64,000 nt of DNA. Origin: Aquila chrysaetos chrysaetos (taxonomy: Eukaryota > Chordata > Aves > Accipitriformes > Accipitridae). A program made the position numbers and the translations under genes. How positions within the stretch are numbered: position 1 is the first letter of the stretch; each line of letters opens with the position of its first letter. The stretch spans positions 13,835,276 to 13,899,275 of the forward strand of contig NC_044008.1 in assembly GCF_900496995.4 (NCBI RefSeq), read 5' to 3'. This document shows positions 1-13,900 of this stretch, piece by piece. The notes under the pieces were generated by a model. The model made no database searches, had not been told where the DNA came from, and saw only the letters and a list, made by a program, of their open reading frames with translations.

Positions 1-3000
1 CACAAAGCAAAAATCTATGCAGGGTTTCTGGTAAGGAACCTACAAACAACTTGGGAGAGCAGCTGTAGTGGCTGAAACCAATAAACAACTGTGCTGGACT
101 GAAATACTGGCAGGGAAGGAAAAGGGCAAGCTTGCTAGGATAATTCCCCTCAGGGAGCTGAGGTTTAGGAAGTACTTGACCCAGAGAGATTTGTGTTTAG
201 TCATTGATGTGGGTTTTTTTTCCTATGGATTTGTGCCGTTGCCTGTACAGTGCAGAGTAAGTTTCACCATGCTGGAAAAACTTTTCAGCGTACAAAAAAC
301 ACGGTCCTTTGGTTTGCTTCAAGTGGTTGTTCAAGACTGCTGCTTTATTTCATTTAATGCTCTGCTGCAGTTTTGGTATGAGAAATGGTGAATAATCTCA
401 TTCTACTTATGCTTCATACAGGTCATCTATGACTTTTGTAGAGTGTGGTGTTATATTCTCTTGGTTCCAGCTTTTCCAAACCCTTACAGCAAAGACATTC
501 TGCACCTTTTATCTTCTCTTATGTTTTTTTTCCTGTATCTTGAATTTTGCTATGTTGTTTTTTGATTTTTGGGGTTGGGGTTTTTTTTTCATGTTTTCAT
601 TTAGAAGGACTTGAACTGTATATCATTCAAAATGGAGAAGTGCTATGGATTTATCACAGCAGTATTCTCTTTCATTTTCTAGTCTTACTCATCCCTATAA
701 TTTACTACATTTTTTTTCTTTTTTTGAGCACTGTTGATAACTGAAGGCGTGTTTCTTAAATATGTTTACCAAAACTTATGGTCTCTTTTGTTTCCTAACA
801 ACTAATATACAACTAATATAGAGCCAAACATTCTGTAAATAAAATCAGGGGCTTCTCCTCTTCCTTGCCCTCAGTGTGCCTTACTTTGTCTATGTTAGAA
901 TAGGCATACTGATTTGTACCATGAGTCTAGCTAGCCCGCTGTCCTGTCTCCAGCAGTAGTCATAAACAGGTGCTCAGGGAAGAGTAAGAACAGGACAAAC
1001 ATGCATGATACTTCATCTAAGTGTTCTCTTAGCTGTCAGCTCTTTTCAGTTTGGGGGATTTTCTGAGCCTGATACAGCTCAGCCCCTCAGTGGATCTCTC
1101 TTCCGAGTGTCCACTTAAACATGTAAACAGATTCAGGGTGGGAGCTTCCTGGCAAACTCCATGCCTCGTGGCAAAAAGTCCCACAAGGCATACCATCCAT
1201 TCAAATTCTTGCTGTTTTATCATTTGAGTAAGTGGTATTCCAAGGTCTCTCTGCATTTTGTCAGTGAGTTTTTAACTAGTCTGAATAATTCAGTGTCACT
1301 GATGAAACTTTTCAACCTTGGTATTTGTGCTGATTTCCAAATTCATGTAGTATTGAAGATGAAGCACAGTTTACACCTAAAAGACAATACAGGACTAAGC
1401 GTTTTGTTAAAGACATCTGAAAATCCAAGTTCATTCTCTTAAACAAATCAACTGTTACCTATGTATTCATTGACTCTTTCACTGAACTGTAGCAGGACTG
1501 TCTTCTCCAGGAGACTTTTGTAGTTTTGACTCTTCCCTAAGAATTGTCAGTTACATTCTTACAGCTGTTTTTTTTTCTTTCCTGCTTGGCAAGTGCAAAG
1601 ATTACCTTGGCTTGTCGGTAGTACATTCAGAGAGTCCATCTCAGGATTACAGACAATCAAACCGAAACCCAGCATCTCATTTATCACCCTTCATTTCTCT
1701 GGTACCAGGTCTATCTGGTTACTGTAGCTGTTAGTAATTTAATATTTCAGTTTCTTCAGGATCTCTGAGTGACTATTATGTGTTACTCCAGACTTGGTTA
1801 CTCTCGGGGGGTAGAATTCATTGTATTAAGATCTGGAGAATCTCAGCCTTCATAAAGAGTTTCAATGTGGGGAACCTTCCCAAAAGGTCTCAATAATGAA
1901 TCCTGATTGATGGAAAAAAAAAATCATTTAGCTTTTGTCCTGTCTTTTGAGATTCTTATGATAGTCTGAATGTCAACCACCCCTGCAGACTGTCTTACAG
2001 CCTTCCTTCTTGAAGTAGGTTTCTAAGCTGTTCCATCTGGGTTTGTGGTAAGCTCATGCAATTCAGGTTCCCTGGACAGTCTGTGGATTATAGCCCCCTT
2101 CTACTAGTTGCTGTTTGTCACCCCATAATTAGCATGATGTTAGTATTGTCAGTTCATGCTGTTATCCAGGCAAATCCAGAGAAATATTTCCTAAAATATA
2201 AATATTTTTTTTGTACTCGGTGAAGTAGAATTGCTACTTGCCAGTGAGGTTCTACTTTGTGTCCATTCAGCTCTGGTTTGGTTTTTGGGTTCTCTGAGTA
2301 GTAGTTTGTGCTTGGGTTGTTCCTCTTCTTTATTTAGGAAAGAATTATCCATTAAACATCATTGCATAAGCAAAAGATCTTATCCCTTGTAAAAACATAT
2401 CTCAAAACAGAAAGAAACTGTTGTTGCTCTGCAAGTACTTTGGCTTTTCTCTGGCCTTCCTTGAATGCGTGAGGAGGATGTAAACTCTGTTCTGTTTAGA
2501 CTGTTTTATCTGAGCTCTCTTTCTGTCACTCAGCTGTAAGAAGTTGAGAAGTTGATGTGAATGTCTTTACAGTATTCTAGCTTCTTTCTTCATTTTGGAA
2601 GTGAAGGCATTTCATAACAGCTTTTGCAATTTAGGTTGGAGCTTATCTTGGAGGCTCTAAGTTAGGTAAAACTCCTTAGACCCCGAAGAGCATGTGCAGA
2701 AGATGCTAGATGATAAGCTTAAGTATGCATTTTAAACCAAAAGCAACTTGTAAGCAGCCCAGTAGGGCAAGTACTAAAGGATCCTCTATTTCTGTCTTAG
2801 TGTCTAGTTTTATGCTGTGTATAGTCTTTCAATATCATGCACAATCTGATAATCCTCTCTGATACATTTAACCTTCAAAGATGATAGATGTCAATGAATT
2901 TCTGTTTATTCTAGATTACTTATTTTTCTTCTGGTCACGTGTATATGTTAGCTATTTATTCCAGGGACAGTGTAGGCACATGGCTGTAGGTTCGCAGTCT

Positions 3001-6000
3001 GCTTAGCACATAGAGCCCTGTGTCTTGGCATGTCGAACTGCATGTGCTAATTAAACCTGAAACCAGCTCTTTGATTTCTGGTTACTGTACATTGTCGGAG
3101 TACTCAGAAGTAAACCCAACTGAGGCCTTGCATAACCAGAATTTGAGAATCATCCGTCCTGTTTTACCATGTTTTGCTGTTCTTATGTTTTGCTTTAGTA
3201 CATACATATTGTATTAGAATCATAGGATAATCTGGGTTGGAGGGGACCTCAGAAGGTTTCTAGTTTAACCTCTGGTTCAAAGCAGGGTCAGCTCCAAGGT
3301 CAGAGGAGGCTGCTCAGGATTTTATCCAGTCTGGTTTTGAAAACATCCAAGAACGAAGACTATACAACCTCCTTTGGCAAACCGTTCCAATGCTTTTTCC
3401 ATATTGTACCCTGGTGAAGAGAACAGAGGCTTCGAAGTCAAGGAGGAGAATCTTGAGTGTTGAAGTGGTAGCCAAGATTCATCGAGTAGAATACCAAAGC
3501 TCTGTCCCCTCTGGCACAGGATCAAGCACTCCTGGGCTAGGCCTACTTGTAAGCTAGTATGTTTTTTTATTATTGATTCTCTCCTTCGGAAAGCTTAACT
3601 TAACTAGCTTAACTAATTCCAATTAGTCTTATTTAAGTCCCTGAGATCACTTAGCTGTTTGGCTAAACACTGTAGATACTTGTGGAACTAAGCCAACCGA
3701 ATGGATGTATGGGCCTTGAAGGTTTCTGTGAATTACCAAATTCATAATTTTATGGTATCACTTAAACAATTTTTATGCCTACTTATATGAGGGGAGAACC
3801 TAAGCTCCTGGGACTGCTTGTTTCTGCTTTTTATGTTAGTGGAAAGCGAATGTGAATGTTTTCAACAGTGTATTTTTCTGAAGTCTTAACATTTTAATGA
3901 GTTGGAAAAAAAGGTCATCAGTGTCTAGTCCTAAGTATGGCAGAGTTACAGCCTCAGAGTAGCAGATGCTATAATCTGACGCTCTCAATAAATAGTTTTT
4001 CCTGGACTGAATTATTTTACATGCATGCTTACTTACTGGTAAGCTTCCTCTGAGCAGAGAAGTAGATCATCATGAAGTACTTCTAGTAGTCCAGGGCTGC
4101 TGAGTCACTTAAAATAAGTAATTTTCCAGTCTATTTCAAATATTACAGCTTAAGGTGGTATTTCTGGGGTACCCCTGCCTACATTCTGATACCAAAGTTC
4201 TTTTTTTCCCTATGTACCTTTATTTCCAATACAAATCCTTTGCACCTCAGAGACCTTCATGCATTTTTTGAGGTTTGTGTGGCTTCAACCCTCATCTTTG
4301 CTAAGGGGGATTCAAGCTAGCTATTTTTGGAGCTTTGGCACTGAAACATTGTATCCTGTTCCTTGTTGCTTGTTAAAATTTCTTTAGCAATGTTATCCAG
4401 CTTTTAGCTTGCCTCTTTGTGGAGTCATTTATCCTTGCTTCAGGAAGCCTGTTTGTGAGACAGAGGCGTTCCATTACTTGTCCACTAATTTTTGGTATAT
4501 CAAGGCTAGCAAAGCACTGTGACTCTGCAGAGGATTAAGGCACAAAGTATGTCTCCAGGAATCCCTGGTGTTTTTTGACAGCATGCTCATGAATCCCTAG
4601 ACTTGGGTGTCCTCTTTTGACACCCATCTTTGATACAGCTAGGATTACACTACTAATCTACCTTTCAAATGATGGCCATAATATGCCCTGCAGGATCAGC
4701 AGTTTTTAACCTTATACTTGTAAAAGTCTTACTAAGTTGGTATAATGGCTAAACTGACTGCTCTTAAGCCTTTTCCTCACCCCTTTTGACAGAAACAATA
4801 AGGGCAAGAGGGTATCAAGTTGATTGAATTCAAAGATTTGCACAAGCAAACTGGCTTTTAGACCTGTCTCTTCTCAGAAAGCGAAATAGAAAAAGTCTCA
4901 GATGTAGATCCTCCCAAGGACTGTGCAGTTTTCCAGTGGGTGAATTGAGCAGTTTTGAGCAAGACAGCTTGTATTTCAAAAATAATATTGCTTTCTTTTT
5001 GAACTCTACAGGTTTGTGCTGTGCAGGGACATACTGTTTCAAGTGTAGATGTTTGGAGAGTGCCTCTATTTGTGTCTCTGGGAACTGTCTTTAAACAATC
5101 CAACTGCTCCCTGAGAAGTAAAACCCTATGGAAAAGTTTTGTCTCAACTTCAGAACCTGTAGGTCAGCATCGATCAAATTGAAATAGCTCAGATACCACT
5201 CAGATGTTTTTAGTCTGATGAAACCGTCTAGGCTTTAACAACATAAAACCTTGTGGAGCTGGCCCTTGAGTCTCTGATGATAGTCACCAGTCCAGTTTGC
5301 TAGGTTTTGTGGTTTTACATGCCTCAAAGCCTATCTTAGAGTTTACTTTAAATTTAAGAAACATACAGTTTGATTAAAATCTCTTTCTTGGAAGTCTTCT
5401 GTGAAGATGCTAAGAAAATAATATCTGCAAATAAAACTGCTTTCTGGAAAACCTGCTTATCCAGTCCTCCTCTTCTAGCCCTCTTTCTTAGGGAATTGTT
5501 ACCTGCAAACACAGTCAGCATCCTTCACTAAATTTAACCTCTTAGCTTACTGTGGCAATAAGGTAGCACTCTTGCAGCAAAGATCTAATGTGTTTTATCT
5601 TTGCTTCTTGGATTCTCCTGGCTTGTTAGGTGGAAAAACTTCCCTTTGTTGTGAATTGGAGCTCTCAATCTCTTGTCTTCATCTGCAAGCTACTGTCATC
5701 ATGGTTGCAGCGTTTGTCCTGAGCAGCAGCGTGACAGTATTGATCTTCAGCCTCTGCTGTGTTGCAGAGTGTGTTATACATACTCTGATTCTCCTTCTCA
5801 TATTTCATGTCACCTTAACAGCTAGTGGAGGTGGAAGAAAGACTTTCACAGGTGTTTCAGTGAAAGTTTCTTTCCCAGATAATCTCCTTTTATTTAGAGA
5901 GTAATAGGCTCACTATCTCTCTCTTAGTCCTTCAGTTATGTGTCTTGCAGCAAACACTTCTGACTCCTGTTCAGTTTTTCTTTTCTCCTTTGTGTTTTTT

Positions 6001-6932
6001 CCTTAGAAGAGCAAAACCACTTTTTTCCTCTCCTGCCTTTACCTTTTGCCAGTTGTTATGGTGGTCATTTGTATAAATTATTATTAGTATAGTCAGAATC
6101 CCTAGACTGCACATTCTCAAACTTCTTCCTGGTTCCTTAAACTCAGGGTGAGCTCAAGTGGCAGAAAAAGGCTTTTGCTGCTCCTGCGTGAAGCATTATG
6201 AGCCCATAAATTACTACCTTGATGACAGTTATCTACAAAACCTAGTGACTTTTCTTTGTGGGAGCCTATAAACAGTAATAAGGTGAGGTGATTCAGACTA
6301 GAGGCAAACATGCTTCTTCATGCCAGGAAGGTAAGACAGGCCTTCCATAAGGCTGGGGAGGAATGACACATGCAAACTCCTCTATACCTGTTCTTGTGTT
6401 ATGCTGCTTGCTAGTTGAAGCAGTGTAGGTCTAAGCAAGACTGATGTATTTGTGCTGTTGAATCTTATTACTCTACATGTGGCCTCAAACAACCTGCCAA
6501 CCTTCCCACCCCAAAACCCCTGTTAGGGTACCCAAATGTCTCAGTAGAATTGCTAATAGAATTGGTGACTAGGGTAGCTATGAGATGGAGGTGGAGTTTG
6601 GGAGTGGGTTAAAAAAAAAAAAAGATAAAACTTCACTAACGGACCGCACCCTGCTGATTCCTTGCCAGAGGTTACAGTCACTCTGCTGCCAAGAGGCAAT
6701 GTTCTCTTGAAGCTGGATGGCCATACACAGGCTTACAAAATTTTCAGTGTCACTTGTTGATAGTGACTAGTCATGCAATTGAAAGTATGTGGCCAAACTT
6801 TGCAAGAAGATTCTTTAGTAACAAGCTGCTTTTTCTCCCTACTGTATGTAGTTACTATATAAAGCGATCAAGTACTGTGTTAAATAGATCTAACTCTTCT
6901 CATTCTGTTGCTAATAAAACTTTTAATTCTAG
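1..6932 (+). other. FAM185A: FAM185A first intron (3' part)
   Basis: No coding exon was recognised here on either strand. The open frames are short and unrelated to known families. It contains one antisense CR1 piece (3216-3535) and an A-run near 6610. The rest is AT-rich unique-looking sequence with long T-runs. Confidence 0.6.
3216..3535 (-). mobile_element. CR1 LINE 3' fragment, antisense
   Basis: The segment opens with AGAATCATAGG, then GGGTTGGAGGGGACCTCAG. This is the reverse complement of a CR1 3' end. It continues with the familiar GGTTTTGAAAACATCCA and AACCTCCTTTGGCAAAC blocks. It is 5' truncated, diverged and non-coding. Confidence 0.85.
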
Positions 6933-7042
6933 ATTTGGATATCAAAACATCAGGGACTGGCTGCGTGAAGATTCAGAAAATAGAATGTGATAACTGCAAA
7001 ATAGAAACAGAGAAGGGGACTAGCGTCTTGCAGTCAATAAAG
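6933..7042 (+). CDS. FAM185A: FAM185A coding exon (probably exon 2)
   Basis: The acceptor is TTTTAATTCTAG and the donor is GTATGA. The exon is 110 nt. The first two bases complete a codon begun in the missing upstream exon, and 36 full codons follow, starting LDIKTSGTG and ending SVLQSIK. A longer open frame overlaps it in another phase (6754-6990), but that frame hits a stop inside the exon and does not match the family. The segment [12 protein letters not shown] is typical of FAM185A. Confidence 0.9.
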
Positions 7043-10000
7043 GTATGAAGAACCCTCCCCCACCCCATCAGTGTTTTAAAAGGGATTGTGTGGTGGAATA
7101 TAGTTTAAGAACTTAATTACCAGTTCTGGAGATGAGAAGTACTCTGGTATTTCTCAGTGTTACTATGTGTGTAGCATCTCACCTTTATTTATCACATACC
7201 ATTACGACACAAAGTCAATAACACTAAATGATGTGGAGTCAGAAGTCCAGGTACCTTTGATGATAGCCAAAGTCAGCAGAAAGTGACAGCAGTAAGCCTG
7301 ATCTCTGTCCATCCTGCCCCTCAAAAAAAAAACCAAACCAAACCAAAAAAGACAGACTGCTATTTCCTGTCTAGTAGGTTAATAGTTATGCTTGCTCAGT
7401 TGGGACTTTGCAGTATGCTGCTTTTTTTTTCTGTGTTTTTTTTAATAATTCTGATATATCAGTGCTATTGACAAACTCTTTAGGTTAATTTTCAATCAGA
7501 AGTTACACATTACATGTCCAAAATACATGACTGAAATATATCTGATAAATACTGTATAAATCATGGTCATGACCTTGTTTCTTCAGTCTTAAGACTTCAG
7601 GTTTGCTGACATAGGCTTTTGTAGAAATAATCAAAGTATATGTCACTTAGGTGCTGTCTGGAATCAAATTCACTTGAATAATTGGGATGGTACCTGCAGG
7701 AATTGGTATAAATTCAAAAGAAGGCTTTTCAAATAGGGTAATTCCTAAGTTTAAGTATTTTTGAGATATGAAAAATCTTTCAATGTTTTTCTCTACCATG
7801 GTAATACATGATTTTATATTGCAAATATGGGAAACTGAACTTAAGGGGAAATTTAATATACAATAGAGCTAGGTTTACTCCATATTTAGTGAACTACAGA
7901 TGACTTGAATCTTCCAGATTCTGTGTAATTGACCATATTACTCCTAAAAAGGTAACTAAAATCTAACAAAAAATTAACAGTACTATATGTGTTATTGCTG
8001 TCTAAAGCTTTGGTTAAAAATTACTGTTATATAGCAGCAAACAGCAGCACATGAGAAACTACATAATGTGAGAAAACAAGGTAGTTTTGGCCAGCAATAG
8101 TGACAGTAATCACAGCATGCTATCACAATTGTCAAGAATTTCTTGTGATGTCATGGAAAAAGAGGATTCTCAGGAAAGACAACTAACTAATTTCATGGGC
8201 ACCTTTTTCATATATAATCTGAGATGTGAAAAGTGTTGAACTTTAAAAATTAAAAAGTCAGTTCTATTATTCTCGAGACTTCAATGAGCAATGAAACAAT
8301 ACTCTCTAATGAACTGAAAAGAAGGCTGCAAAGTCACCCGTTTGGGGCTCCTGAGACCAACTCCTCCACAGCCTCATTATAGTTTAGAGGAGCTTGGTGT
8401 TGCTTTTTTCCTCTGTCAACTTTGAGCCTTGCTTGATTCACAAAAATATCAGGAAGACTACAAGTGTAAAAGATGATCCTTCCCCTGTGCATGCGCCTCT
8501 ATGTGCCACTACGTTGGCGGCCACAGGAAGCTTCTTTGCTGCCTTAAGCCTCAGATGAGAAGAATGGCCTTGTCCCAGAAAGCAGAAGGCATTTAATATT
8601 TAAAGTATCAAGAAAGAACTGCAAATTTCTTGTTAAAACAGAGCTTTGGTAGATTATAAGGCTTTGGCTTTTTTTAACCAAAATAGTTACCTGAAGTATT
8701 CTTTTGGGTTGTGAGTGGTGACTGATTGTCTTTGTCCTGGTTACTGTGATAGCTTCAACATATGGGAATAGAGAAGATATGTTACCACTCTTGGTTTTGT
8801 TGACTCTGAAGTAGCGAGATGAAGGTTTTGAATTAAAATTACCGACCATGCAGGTGTTTGCAAGAGGAAACAATTGTTCAATTACAGTATCTCTTAGCCA
8901 TACAACCAGTTTTTAGTCTAATGTTTTTGAGAAGTACTAGTTCTAGTAAGGCAACTGTAACTCATTTTTTTTCTAATACAGGTTCAGGAATTATACTCCG
9001 TATTAGCAGAGAAGCAGAATTATTACTGAGAAGCAGAATTATTCACCTTTGGGGTTTTTTCAAAGCTACTGAAAATCTTACAGACTAGATTCTGTAGTAC
9101 AGCACAAGAGCCGATTCCCCTTTAGGGAATGTGCTTTACTGAGCAAACTGAAGTGATACTGCCCTCCCCTGGATGGATTCAAGAGCTGTTTAATGTTGCT
9201 TCACTATCATGCTCTCCACAAACCTCATCGACTAGCAAAGCAGTAGACTCTTTCTTTACAGTAGAGAGCAAAAGATCGTTGATCAATGACTTTAATCCCC
9301 ACGTGGCCAGATTTATTTATTTATTTATTCAAGAGCACCAGCAAACAGCTTCATGACTGCTAATTCTCTTGCCACAGACTGCAAGAAGTTGTTTGTATAA
9401 CTTGTAATTCAAAAAACTTGCTGATTTTTAGTATACTGTATGGTTTCTTTACAGAATACATAGAAATTTGACATCTACTTTCCTTAATCATGCATGTTAG
9501 TAATTGAACAGAAAAGATGAGTATTCTCTATGAGTTTTCTGATGGATTTTGACTGGTACTTTTGGTGTGGTAGGCATTATCTGGCCAGTGAGATTTGTTG
9601 AGGGTTGTTTTATTGGGATGATTTTTTGTTGATTGTTGTTTTGTAATTGGCAAAAGCCCAGTTCACCCTATCCCTTCCAAGTCTCTAGGTCATCTGATAG
9701 TAGCAGTAATTCCAAAATACAGTTATGACTTCTAGGTCTTCTTCAGAGTATAGTGCTGCTTCTTTTTAATTTTTTCTCCTGCTTCTTACTACAGTCCATC
9801 AGCTTAGCAGTGACAGTGGGACCAAGGAGACCCTTCAATTTTGTTTCTGTGTTCAGCGGTTACTTCTGACTCCTTGACTGTGCCAGTGATAACAAGAATT
9901 TCCAGGTGTCTTGTGCATGGTCAGTGGAAGACCTGCCATGCTTCCTCACCACACACCATGTCTGAGCCTGATTTGTTAAAGTCCTGCACCACTGTCCTTC

Positions 10001-10911
10001 CTTTCTTTGAACTGAACAAGTTTTTCTGTTTTTCTCTTAACACCTGTCATGGCCTTGACAGCCTTTTACCTCTTTGTTACTCAAACCTTTCTCCCTCGCT
10101 AGGAGAAGCCCTATGACAAATTAGTGTTTCTTACTTTCAGCTAGTGGAATGTTCCCTCTTAATGAAAAAGCTACTTGACTATTATAACTTGCTGCTTCTC
10201 TCGGCAAATCCTGCTGTCTGTTAGGTGTCTCTATTGACACCTACCTCTGAAAGCCTGTTTTTTTTTTTAAGAGGATAGGGATAGTCTAATAATTCTGGAG
10301 AAGAAAGTTCAGGTACCTGTGTCTTTATCAGAGATTTTTCTATCCCAAAAATGATAGATTTAAAAAAAAAAAAAATTGAGGAAATAAGTGTGTATGTTGT
10401 GGTTTTATTTTATTTAACTATCAGCGGCCATACTGGTAAGTCATTGCTATACATAAATTCTTCTAATCTTATGAGTTCCTGTATTTTTCTCACGTTATAT
10501 GCTTGGATGATTTGCTTTTTAACCATTATTCTGATAATGTGCCTAATGTAACTGCCTCAAAGGAACTGTGATGTCTGGCTGAAGCATCTAATTTAGCTTT
10601 ACCCTGTTTACTGTACATGGAGAGAATCATCTATTATATTTGTATAGAAGCTTAACTGAACACCCAAGTTATTTACAACCTTTAAAAGGTCTGAAGCACT
10701 GCTGTACTCTCAAGTTAGGGGCGTTGCATTTTACTGTGGGGAAGCCTCTTAAATGAAGAGGAGGAAGCAAGACTTGGGAACACAAAAACTAAGAAACACT
10801 GCTGTAGAGTTCTTCCTGTCTTATGAAACCCCATGAAACTTCTGATTCTTGGTCTTTCATCAGAAATGTGTTGGAGCAGTATAAGTCCATGTTTTCCATA
10901 TTGCAAACTTA

Positions 10912-10951
<40 letters not shown>

Positions 10952-13900
10952 AAAAGTCCTTAATCTAGTTGTCATCTACTTAGACCTAGTTAATGCAATT
11001 TATTATCGCTTATCCAGACAGGTGTATAATAATCTACATATCTTGAATATTTCTGATATGCTTGATTGTCAAATTTAACAGATGGTGTCCTAAATTAAAT
11101 AGCATCTACAGGAATAATACCCTTTTCAACAGAAACAAATATATCAAAAAATGGAAGTGGTGGTATGGGAAAATGAAGGATATGGGGGTGGGGGGAGCAT
11201 ATCCAGCATTAAGTATAAAAAATGCTGAATATTTTTTTAATTCTATGTCATTCCAATGTTCATGCTGGTGAACTTAAGCAAAAGAGCTTTGCTGTCGAGA
11301 TATGTAGACTACTTAAAGTCAAGATTTGTTAAAGTTGCAGCTTATGAATACAGTTAGATGATTTAAATCTGATTTTTAAATTATTTTTTTCCCCTTCTCC
11401 CTTCTCACAAATGGTTGGCTTTTACTCTCAAGACCTGGTTTTTTTGTCTTTCTGAGATTAGTTTGTGTGTATTTCTGTACATGTTTTTTCTCTGTCAGTT
11501 GTATGCAACAGCTGAAAGGTATGAGGGCTATAGCGTTTTTTGACTTGAAACATGGTTTCTTTGTGAAAAACTTGAGACTGTAATGCAGATGTGTGCAAAA
11601 TACCTAACTTGAATTCGAATCTGTTTGGAGTGAAACACTGTAGGATCTGGTTGTACTTGCAGGCCTCAGGTTTGCACTGGTATGCATCCACAGAAGCTTT
11701 TGGGTATTCATAATACTCCAAGCATAAGTAGCTCTGTGGTGTGTTTGTGTGTATATATATGATTATCCTACAGACTTCTGTGACACTGTAGGTTCCAGAT
11801 CACTGGAAGGTTTTGCTAGTTCATTTCTCGCTGCCAGCTCGTGTTTCTCATCTGCTGCAGCACTGGGTATATGCATACCTTGGTTTCTGGATGGAATATA
11901 AATAAAATACAAAGTTCCCTCTTTCTTCCCCTGCTGCTTATTTTAATATATACTGAGTAAATGTTTTTCTAGTTCAAAAAAACAAATCAAAACAAAAAAA
12001 CCCACCTGTATTGAGAATAAAAGGTTCCTCAGCATCATTCTTTCCCTTGTGTTTCGGTTACAAAGAAAGGTGACTTGTTTTGAGTTTGACTCCACTGGAA
12101 ATAAACAGCACATTTGGCAATCACCTGAGAAGAAACCTTTACAGTAAAATGGAAGTTTGTGATCCAAGGTGGTTATTGTGGTACAGCTTGAAAAAATGCT
12201 TTGCGTATTGTTTTCTAAATATGATTATTCTAACCATATGGCTTTTAAACTTTTTTTTCAGAGCCATAAAATTGATATACGGACAAATGGTGGCAAAGTA
12301 ATTGGTCTTGGAACACTTTATGGAAATACAGATATTCGTGCAACAGAGAAGGGTGTAAGTAAGAAGTAAAACTTTGTCTTCAATGGCTTATTCAGCTTGT
12401 CTGTTGCAAAATGACTAAATTTTGGGAGTGAGCTGAAGAATATTTAATGACCCTCATTGGTTGATTGTCATTTCACTGTTAACTTAAATTTGTCTGGTTA
12501 ATTATACTATCTTATCTTATACTTGATTTGGATTAGTAAACAGGCTCCACAGAAAGAGCAGGAATAAGCATGTGATCATTCCATCAGTACAGAGGTTGTG
12601 CTAGCTCATACAGCTCATAAGCTTTAATTATGTAGACCCTCACAACCCTTTTAAACTTTTTACTTGGCTGATATCTAGGCACCTGGATTCTACAATAGGC
12701 CAATGAGTTTTAGTCTCTCATGAATAGTGGCTTGATATTTGTACATGCTGTACGCTTCCAGCATTATATGGTTGTAAGAACGGAAGAGTAGAAGGTTTGC
12801 ATATTTCTTTGCAGCTGAGGAAATATAATCACATAATTTTGAGATGCAACGAGAAGAATCATGACCAGCAATAGAGTTTCATAGAGAAATAGCTTGCTTT
12901 TTTCAGCAGATGGCAGTATAAGACAAACATCATACTACTCTAATCTGGTTTGGTTTCTTGCCATAAGGAGTCAACTCTCCATTATTTAAAATAATGTAGA
13001 GCTAGACTCCCTTCCATAATGCTACAGTTCTCGTACCCAGTCTGGCTTTTGGGCTCAACTTGAATGTTTAGGCATCATAATATCCATGCCACTGGTTGCC
13101 TTAGGACTCATTAGATCTGAAGCATTGCTATATGAACATGTGGAGCCAAGTCAAGTCTGGAAGTAGCTTGGATGCATGCAATACTCTGTCAGAATCAATA
13201 GATACCCTTAAAACCAGCAGCACTGGAAAGAATCAGAAAGAGTGCAGGTAGTTCTCCCTAGCCAAGGATAGAACTGAGATCAAGCTATTAAGTTCTAGGA
13301 GTCCAAAATCACCTGTGTGAAGTGCCATTTGGCACTGTTCTACACCTTGTAGGCTGGGTTCTGAGATCATATGTTCGCTTACACTGAGCCAGCTGTGAGC
13401 TGTTCTTAACATCTCTCTGTAAACTAAGAAACTTGCCATTGGATTTTCCAAAAACTGCCAACATTAAATTACCTGCATTTCTTTGTAGTGGATGCTAGCC
13501 TGCCTTTTATGTACAGAAGAGCCCAGAGGCTGCTGTAGCTGTACTATTGTTGGGGATTGTTTAGTCTGGAGAAAAGGAGGCTGAGGGGAGACCTTAGCGC
13601 TCTCTGCAGCTACCTGAAAGGAGGTTGTAGCAAGGTGGGTGTTGGTCTCTTTTCCCAAGTAACAAGTGATAGGATGAGAAGTGGCCTCAGGTTGTGCCAA
13701 GGGAGGTTTAGATTGGATATTAGGAAAAAATTCTCCACCGAAAGGGTTGTCAGGCATTGGAACAGGCTGCCCAGGGAGGTAGTTGAGTCACCATCCCTGG
13801 AGGTATTTAAAGGACGTGTAGGTGTGGTGCTTAGGGACATGGTTTAGTGGTGGGCTTGGCAGTGTTAGGTTTACAGTTGGACTCAATGATCTTAAAGGTC

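Noticed and set aside
5572..5904. 110-codon + strand open frame with a hydrophobic middle
   Set aside because: It lies in an intron, has no family resemblance, and no splice continuity with FAM185A.
6754..6990. 78-codon open frame overlapping the first FAM185A exon in the window
   Set aside because: It is in a different frame from the exon and stops inside it; the FAM185A frame is the one supported by the protein match.
10715..11078. Open frames with Ile-Tyr repeats on both strands
   Set aside because: They are produced by translation of the TA microsatellite.
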